NCBI RefSeq assembly: GCF_004346165.1
Contig: NZ_SLZZ01000014.1
Coordinates: 1 to 64,000, forward strand
DNA from: Muricomes intestini
GTDB taxonomy: Bacteria > Bacillota > Clostridia > Lachnospirales > Lachnospiraceae
Direction: 5' to 3'
DNA: 64,000 nt
Of the stretch, positions 59,420 through 64,000 are shown one piece after another. Both the position numbers and the translations under genes were made by a program. Numbering within the stretch: position 1 is the stretch's first letter; each line of letters begins with the position of its first letter. The notes under the pieces were generated by a model that worked only from the letters and a program-made list of their open reading frames with translations, made no database searches and had not been told where the DNA came from.

Positions 59420-60433
59420 TTACACAGTTTTTCCAACAACTGCGGCAATTTGCTTGATTTGCTGCAGCAATTCATTATATTTTCCGGGTTTCAGAGACTG
59501 AACTCCGTCACACAGTGCGTTCTCTGGATCATTGTGGACTTCAATCATCAGTCCATCTGCTCCGGCTGCAATTGCAGCTTTTGCCATTGGGTCAACAAGC
59601 CACCATTTTCCGCCGGCATGGCTTGGATCTACTATGACCGGGAGATGCGTTTTTTTCTTCAGGACAGGTATGCTCTGCAGATCCAGGGTATTTCTTGTAT
59701 AGGTCTCGAAGGTGCGAATTCCGCGCTCACAGAGGATGACGTTCTTGTTGCCGGAAGACAGGATATACTCTGCAGACATAATCCACTCTTCATAGGTAGC
59801 GTTCAGTCCTCGTTTTAAGAGAATAGGGCGGTCAATCTGTCCGAGCTGCCTGAGCAGGTCGAAATTCTGCATATTTCTTGCTCCTATCTGAATTAAATCT
59901 ACCTTTTCATTGAAAACATCCAGATATTCCGTAGACATTAATTCTGAAACAATCGGGAGCCCGGTTTCCTGCTTTGCCTCATAAAGAATATCCAGGCCAT
60001 CCAGTCCCAGCCCCTGGAAAGAATAGGGGCTGGTGCGGGGTTTGAAAGCACCGCCGCGAAGCAAATTTGCTCCGGAAGTTTTTGCCGCTTTTGCAATCTT
60101 CATGACCTGGTTAAGAGACTCTACAGAGCAGGGGCCGGCAATCAGCGCAAGATTGTCCCCTCCGACCTTTACGCCGGAGACATCGATGATGGAATCTTCT
60201 GGGTGAAACGCGCGATTTGCCAGCTTATAAGGCTCCTGGACATGCATTACTTTATCTACCCACTCATCTACCTCAAATAACTTTGGATCAATAGCTGTTG
60301 TATCGCCGATACAGCCGATAATTGTCATCTCCTGGCCTCTGACAATATGGGCTTCCAGGCCCTTTTTAATGATGAGATTCTCAACACGCTTGATATTCTC
60401 CTCAGGGGTATGTGGTTTTAATACAATAATCAT
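59420..60433 (-). CDS. aroF: 3-Deoxy-7-phosphoheptulonate synthase (AroF type)
   Basis: A 337-residue DAHP synthase of the type I-beta class, condensing PEP and erythrose-4-phosphate. Residues 1-70 form the ferredoxin-like regulatory domain (MIIVLKPHTPEENIKRVENL). The barrel follows with IAGPCSVESLNQ, LLRGGAFKPRTSPYSFQGLG, ILLKRGLNATYEEW, VIVDPSHAGGKW and MIEVHNDPENALCDG. First gene of the aro operon, start ATG after TTGGAGGATATAGATT. Feedback by an aromatic compound through the N-terminal domain is expected from the family. Confidence 0.93.
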   Translation of the reverse strand: MIIVLKPHTPEENIKRVENLIIKKGLEAHIVRGQEMTIIGCIGDTTAIDPKLFEVDEWVDKVMHVQEPYKLANRAFHPEDSIIDVSGVKVGGDNLALIAGPCSVESLNQVMKIAKAAKTSGANLLRGGAFKPRTSPYSFQGLGLDGLDILYEAKQETGLPIVSELMSTEYLDVFNEKVDLIQIGARNMQNFDLLRQLGQIDRPILLKRGLNATYEEWIMSAEYILSSGNKNVILCERGIRTFETYTRNTLDLQSIPVLKKKTHLPVIVDPSHAGGKWWLVDPMAKAAIAAGADGLMIEVHNDPENALCDGVQSLKPGKYNELLQQIKQIAAVVGKTV

Positions 60434-60504
60434 AATCTATATCCTCCAATTTTAATGGCTTCATACTGTAAGATTTTAATTGTTTAAAGCGTGAAAACAC
60501 CTGT

Positions 60505-60533
60505 ATCATAAAACATCCACAGCTGAATGTCAA
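60505..60533 (-). promoter_or_regulatory. Promoter of aroF-aroB-aroE
   Basis: On the minus strand TTGACA (60533-60528), 17-nt spacer, TATGAT (60510-60505), about 70 nt upstream of aroF. A near-consensus promoter. Confidence 0.75.
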
Positions 60534-60572
60534 TACTCCAGCGTTGACAATTCAACCTGAGAGGCGTAAAAT

Positions 60573-60606
60573 TGTAACAGTTCGGCCAGCAGCTCGAACT
60601 GTTACA
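60573..60606. promoter_or_regulatory. 12-bp inverted repeat upstream of aro promoter
   Basis: TGTAACAGTTCG (60573-60584) and CGAACTGTTACA (60595-60606) are perfect arms around 10 nt. It lies about 40 bp upstream of the aro -35 and 50 bp upstream of the lrgA stub. No U-tract, so a regulator site is as likely as a terminator. Rest of the 60434-60654 gap: nothing else seen. Confidence 0.5.
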
Positions 60607-60654
60607 TAATATTACAAATGAAAAACAAGAGAATTGAGGAATGGGGAATAAGAA

Positions 60655-60777
60655 ATGAAAATTATTAAACAAATCGGCATCATCTTTACGATTTGCTGGC
60701 TCAGTGAGGTTATTACGGACAAGCTTCCGTTTGACTTTCCGGCAAGTATCGTGGGGATGTTTTTTTTGTTTATCTGA
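60655..60777 (+). pseudogene. LrgA/CidA-family N-terminal stub
   Basis: A 40-residue frame with a good site (GGGGAATAAGAA) begins MKIIKQIGIIFTICWLSEVI and contains FPASIVGMFFLF, the first helices of LrgA/CidA holin-like proteins, then stops at 60775-60777. The family is about 120 residues and is followed by lrgB/cidB. Both are missing, and the ClC gene follows within 50 nt, so the operon was deleted after this point. Confidence 0.6.
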
Positions 60778-60825
60778 CGAGTTTATATAACAAGCCTAAG
60801 TAAAATTTAAAAGGAAGTGAATCTT

Positions 60826-62397
60826 TTGAAAAACAATACCTCGTATACGATAAAAAGAGCTCAGCGCTTCCCGGTAATTCTGATTGGTGAAGGGCTTCTG
60901 ACAGGGGCCGCGGGCGGTCTGCTTGTACTGTTGTACCGCGTCGCCCTCACCTATGGAGGCAGATGGCTGGGCTTCATATTGGAATATATCAGCGGGCACC
61001 CTGTTCGGATTTTTGCATGGTTTCTGGCATTGCTTGCCATGGCTTGTATTGTAGGCAGGCTTGTGAAATGGGAGCCTATGATTTCTGGAAGTGGCATCCC
61101 TCAGGTGGAGGGCGAAGTGACGGGAAAATTTATTCAAAAATGGGAGAAAGTCCTCCCTGCAAAATTTATCGGCGGCTTTCTCTGTATGTTTGCCGGTCTG
61201 TCTCTGGGACGGGAAGGTCCCTCTATCCAACTGGGGGCAATGACGGGAAAGGGAATATCCCGGCTTTTTGGCAGGGAGAAGACAGAAGAACGGTTTTTGA
61301 TGACTTGCGGTGCCAGTGCCGGACTTGCAGCAGCATTCCATGCACCTCTGGCAGGTATGATGTTTGCCCTGGAGGAAATTCACAAGGGCTTTTCCGTATC
61401 CATTATGATATCCGTCATGACAGCATCTGTTACATCTGATTATATATGCTCTCATATAATCGGCCTGGATCCGGTTTTCAGGTTCACGCTGAAGGAAGCT
61501 CTGCCTCAGAACTATTATTGGCTGCTTCTGCTACTTGGCATTATCTGCGGCGCCATGGGTGTCTTTTACAATTGGGCTATGCTCAAAATACAGGATTTAT
61601 ATAAGAAGCCCAAATTCCTGAATGAAACAGGACGGCTCATCCTTGCTTTTATGGCTGCGGGAATCCTCGGCCTTATCATGCCGTCTGTTCTGGGCAGTGG
61701 GCACGAATTGATTGTCACGCTCACAGAAGGGAAAATGGTGCTGAGTCTAATCATACTGACCTTTATTGTAAAATTCCTGTTTTCGGCAGTCAGCTTCGGT
61801 TCCGGTGCACCAGGCGGCATTTTCTTTCCGCTTCTGATACTTGGGGCCATGATAGGCGGTGGCTTTGCCATGATAGGAGTGCGGCTTTTCGGGCTGGATC
61901 CGATTTATATAAACAATTTTATTCTGCTTGCCATGGCGGGATATTTTACGGCAATTGTAAGAGCGCCGATTACGGGTATTATACTCCTCTTTGAAATGTC
62001 CGGTTCTGTGAGTCAACTTTTGTCTCTGTCTGTGGTCTCTGTCACGGCCTATATTGTGGCAACTCTGCTGAAATCTGAGCCTATATACGAAAGCCTTCTG
62101 GACCGGATTTTGCAGAATCAGGGGAAAAAGCCAGTATCCACCGTGAAAGGTTCCGGGCAGAAGGTACTGGATGCATTCCCAATAATGAACGGCTCTGTGC
62201 TGGCCAAGAAACGGGTGCAGGATATTAACTGGCCGGACAATTGCCTTCTGGTTGCCCTGGAAAGAGATGGAAAAGAGCTGATTCCAAAGGGGAAAACACA
62301 GTTGATGACCGGAGATGTACTGACTGTTATGACAGATGAAAGAGATGCCGGATATATGCATGACAAAATGGAAAAGTTATGTTATACTTCCTATTAG
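60826..62397 (+). CDS. ClC-family chloride transporter with RCK_C domain
   Basis: A 523-residue ClC protein. Selectivity-filter motifs are GSGIP (88-92), GREGP (128-132, gating Glu130) and GSGAPGGIFFPLL. A Glu pair in APLAGMMFALEEI corresponds to the internal proton Glu of H+/Cl- exchangers, so an antiporter is likely. The last about 75 residues form a TrkA_C/RCK_C regulatory domain (DNCLLVALERDGKELIPKGK, GDVLTVMTDERD). TTG 60826 sits at proper distance from AAAAGGAAG; GTG 60817 is too close. The stop codon lies in the target duplication of repeat A5. Confidence 0.88.
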   Translation: MKNNTSYTIKRAQRFPVILIGEGLLTGAAGGLLVLLYRVALTYGGRWLGFILEYISGHPVRIFAWFLALLAMACIVGRLVKWEPMISGSGIPQVEGEVTGKFIQKWEKVLPAKFIGGFLCMFAGLSLGREGPSIQLGAMTGKGISRLFGREKTEERFLMTCGASAGLAAAFHAPLAGMMFALEEIHKGFSVSIMISVMTASVTSDYICSHIIGLDPVFRFTLKEALPQNYYWLLLLLGIICGAMGVFYNWAMLKIQDLYKKPKFLNETGRLILAFMAAGILGLIMPSVLGSGHELIVTLTEGKMVLSLIILTFIVKFLFSAVSFGSGAPGGIFFPLLILGAMIGGGFAMIGVRLFGLDPIYINNFILLAMAGYFTAIVRAPITGIILLFEMSGSVSQLLSLSVVSVTAYIVATLLKSEPIYESLLDRILQNQGKKPVSTVKGSGQKVLDAFPIMNGSVLAKKRVQDINWPDNCLLVALERDGKELIPKGKTQLMTGDVLTVMTDERDAGYMHDKMEKLCYTSY

Positions 62398-62399
62398 AT

Positions 62400-62582
62400 G
62401 ATGTAGGGGTCAAAAGGTATTTTGTCCCCTAATACCTACGGATTGCTCCGCACTTTGTGCTCCCGCAATCCTAAAAACATTCGAAATCCGCCCTGCTCGG
62501 GCTACTTTCTCATGTTTTGCGGGTCCCAAAGTCATGCTTTTTCATGCAAGCATGGAACGCATGACCTTTTGACCCTGGTATC
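62400..62582 (-). repeat. Family A palindromic element, copy A5 (reverse orientation)
   Basis: A 183-bp full copy in opposite orientation to A1/A3/A4, flanked by ATTAGAT direct repeats (62393-62399 and 62583-62589). It separates the ClC gene from pyrH and ends about 40 nt before the pyrH start. A plus-strand open frame crosses it, as in the other copies. Confidence 0.87.
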
Positions 62583-62620
62583 ATTAGATTATACAACAGA
62601 ATTTGAAGGAGCTAGAATCT

Positions 62621-63316
62621 ATGAAAAGAATATTGTTAAAGCTGAGTGGAGAGGCACTTGCAGGGGATAAGAAGACAGGCTTTGATGAGGCCACCTGTGT
62701 CGGTGTGGCCAAGCAGGTCAGACAACTCGTGGATAAGGGAATCCAGGTTTCTGTGGTGACCGGGGGAGGCAACTTCTGGAGAGGCCGCACCAGTGAGACA
62801 ATAGACCGGGTAAAGGCAGATCAGATCGGAATGCTTGCCACGGTTATGAACTGCATTTATGTATCTGACATTTTCCGTCATGTAGGCATGAATACAGAGA
62901 TATTTACACCCTTTACATGTGGTGCATTTACCACATTATTCTCTAAGGATGCGGCGAATGCTGCGCTGAAGGAAGGAAAGGTGATCTTTTTTGCGGGGGG
63001 GACGGGACATCCGTATTTTTCGACAGATACCGGGGCCGTGCTGCGCGCAATTGAGATAGAGGCAGATGCCATGCTTCTTGCGAAAGCTATCGATGGGATT
63101 TATGATAGCGACCCGAAGGTGAACCCGGAGGCAAAGAAGTATGATGAGATTTCCATTCAGGAGGTCATTGACAAGAAATTAGCAGCGGTGGATCTGACAG
63201 CATCAATTCTCTGTCTTGAGAATAGGCTGCCGATGCTTGTGTTTGGCCTGAACGAAGGAAACAGTATTGTTGAGACTATGAGCGGGACATTTACCGGGAC
63301 AAAAGTAACTGTATAG
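62621..63316 (+). CDS. pyrH: UMP kinase
   Basis: A 231-residue amino-acid-kinase-fold enzyme phosphorylating UMP to UDP. Motifs: ILLKLSGEALAGDKKTGFD, VTGGGNFWRG, FFAGGTGHPYFSTDTGAVLR and AKAIDGIYDSDPKVNPEAK. ATG 62621 follows GAAGGAGCTAGAATCT; a TTG at 62603 is possible but worse. Begins the pyrH-frr-uppS block conserved in Firmicutes. Confidence 0.95.
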   Translation: MKRILLKLSGEALAGDKKTGFDEATCVGVAKQVRQLVDKGIQVSVVTGGGNFWRGRTSETIDRVKADQIGMLATVMNCIYVSDIFRHVGMNTEIFTPFTCGAFTTLFSKDAANAALKEGKVIFFAGGTGHPYFSTDTGAVLRAIEIEADAMLLAKAIDGIYDSDPKVNPEAKKYDEISIQEVIDKKLAAVDLTASILCLENRLPMLVFGLNEGNSIVETMSGTFTGTKVTV

Positions 63317-63329
63317 GGAGGACATGCAC

Positions 63330-63881
63330 ATGGATGAAAAATTAAAAGTATATGATGAGAAGATGACAAAGACAATCAGCAACCTGAACAGTGAACTGGC
63401 TTCAATCAGAGCCGGCCGCGCCAATCCTCATGTGTTGGATAAGCTGACTGTAGAATATTACGGTGCATCTACGCCGCTACAGCAGGTTGCCAATGTTTCC
63501 GTACCCGAAGCCCGCATGATTCAGATACAGCCCTGGGAGAAGAGCCTCCTCAAGGAGATTGAGAGGGCAATCCTAATGTCTGATGTCGGAATCAACCCGA
63601 CCAATGACGGCAGTACGATCAGGCTGATATTTCCGGAACTGACAGAGGAACGAAGAAAAGAATTGGTAAAAGATGTAAAGAAAAAGGGTGAAGCCGCAAA
63701 GATAGCAGTCCGCAATATCCGCCGGGACGGAAATGAAGCACTGAAAAAATTAAAGGGCAGCGAGATATCTGAGGATGGCATCAAAGATCTGGAAGAGGCA
63801 CTCCAGAAGATTACCGATAAATATATTGCTGAAGTGGATAAAGCTGTGGAAGTGAAATCCGAAGAAGTACTTACTGTCTAA
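63330..63881 (+). CDS. frr: Ribosome recycling factor
   Basis: A 183-residue factor splitting post-termination ribosomes with EF-G. Characteristic SIRAGRANPHVLDKLTVEYY, then PWEKSLLKEIERAI and a long helical C-terminus (VKDVKKKGEAAKIAVRNIRR). ATG 63330 is preferred as GGGAGGAC is at the right spacing; ATG 63324 is only 2 nt from it. 13 nt after pyrH. Confidence 0.95.
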   Translation: MDEKLKVYDEKMTKTISNLNSELASIRAGRANPHVLDKLTVEYYGASTPLQQVANVSVPEARMIQIQPWEKSLLKEIERAILMSDVGINPTNDGSTIRLIFPELTEERRKELVKDVKKKGEAAKIAVRNIRRDGNEALKKLKGSEISEDGIKDLEEALQKITDKYIAEVDKAVEVKSEEVLTV

Positions 63882-63898
63882 CGGGTAGGTCAGAGAAT

Positions 63899-63930
63899 GA
63901 GAGGGGCTCGTGTTACACAGCCTCTCTTTT
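63899..63930 (+). terminator. Terminator between frr and uppS
   Basis: GAGAGGGGC (63899-63907) pairs with GCCTCTC (63920-63926), then TTTT. Partial read-through would still allow uppS expression. Confidence 0.7.
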
Positions 63931-63951
63931 ATTAATGGGGAGGAAATACAG

Positions 63952-64000
63952 ATGAAAGTACCACAACATGTGGCGATCATATTGGACGGAAATGGCCGTT
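63952..64000 (+). CDS. uppS: Isoprenyl (undecaprenyl diphosphate) synthase, 5' end only
   Basis: The first 16 codons are present: MKVPQHVAIILDGNGR, which contains the catalytic Asp in the DGNGR motif of cis-prenyltransferases. A strong GGGGAGGAAATACAG site precedes the ATG. The order pyrH-frr-uppS is standard in Firmicutes. Cut by the window end. Confidence 0.9.
   Translation, partial: MKVPQHVAIILDGNGR

Noticed and set aside
60796-61455. 219-codon minus-strand frame opposite the ClC gene
   Set aside because: His/Cys/Gln-rich shadow translation of a conserved plus-strand gene.

Overview
The window reads as a chromosome segment of a low-GC, spore-forming anaerobic Firmicute, most likely a Lachnospiraceae-type Clostridium. 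The basis is AG-rich ribosome binding sites, cotJ spore-coat genes, a PdaA-like deacetylase, meso-diaminopimelate dehydrogenase, a BusR-type osmolyte system, many ABC transporters, and protein sequences of clostridial character throughout. I see no rRNA, tRNA, CRISPR array or intact transposase.

Layout. 1-3480: a decaying accessory zone holding an abiE toxin-antitoxin remnant, an unknown dead gene, a frameshifted sfsA, an intact flavodiiron-like hydrolase divergent from a TetR regulator across a perfect inverted repeat, and a DUF1016 nuclease scrap. 3527-8699 (-): a KDG/KDPG (Entner-Doudoroff type) operon with a LacI regulator. 9315-14219 (+): a GntP/citrate-like transporter, a HyuA-type hydantoinase and two uncharacterised genes. 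14292-18017 (-): busR-busAB-busAA glycine betaine uptake. 18190-21563: a second decaying zone (dipeptide epimerase, transporter and MATE pseudogenes) around an odd duplicated-domain protein. 21828-32304 (+): two consecutive modules of response regulator, histidine kinase, ABC ATPase and FtsX-type permease. 32569-33644 (+): a cotJA-cotJB fusion and cotJC. 33723-36815 (-): polar amino acid ABC importer. 37480-39604 (+): NhaC antiporter and a C39-like peptidase.

39785-49035 (+) is the most interesting block. Twelve co-directional genes combine a YedE-type sulfur/selenium transporter, TusA, two TVP38-like membrane proteins, two exported lipoproteins (YdjY-like and double rhodanese), two small membrane proteins, an Fe-S/CCG oxidoreductase, a CxxC peroxidase-like protein, the radical SAM enzyme ArsS and a two-domain glycosyltransferase. 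No arsenite methyltransferase is present, so it may couple sulfur or selenium capture to a radical-SAM and glycosyltransferase pathway with an unknown product.

49080-64000 holds a broken FUSC-like gene, a Xaa-Pro peptidase, an AraC-AKR-ADH-PanE-Ddh group, PdaA, an aroF-aroB-aroE operon, an lrgA/cidA stub, a ClC transporter, and pyrH-frr-uppS (uppS cut by the window edge).

Two families of short interspersed palindromic DNA are scattered through the window. Family A has five copies: about 183 bp when full length, with terminal inverted repeats and flanking 7-13 bp target duplications, hence MITE-like. Family B has six copies of an 85-90 bp nested hairpin with GGGTC-TGACCC ends, plus two shorter perfect palindromes sharing the motif. 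No mobilising enzyme for either is in the window.
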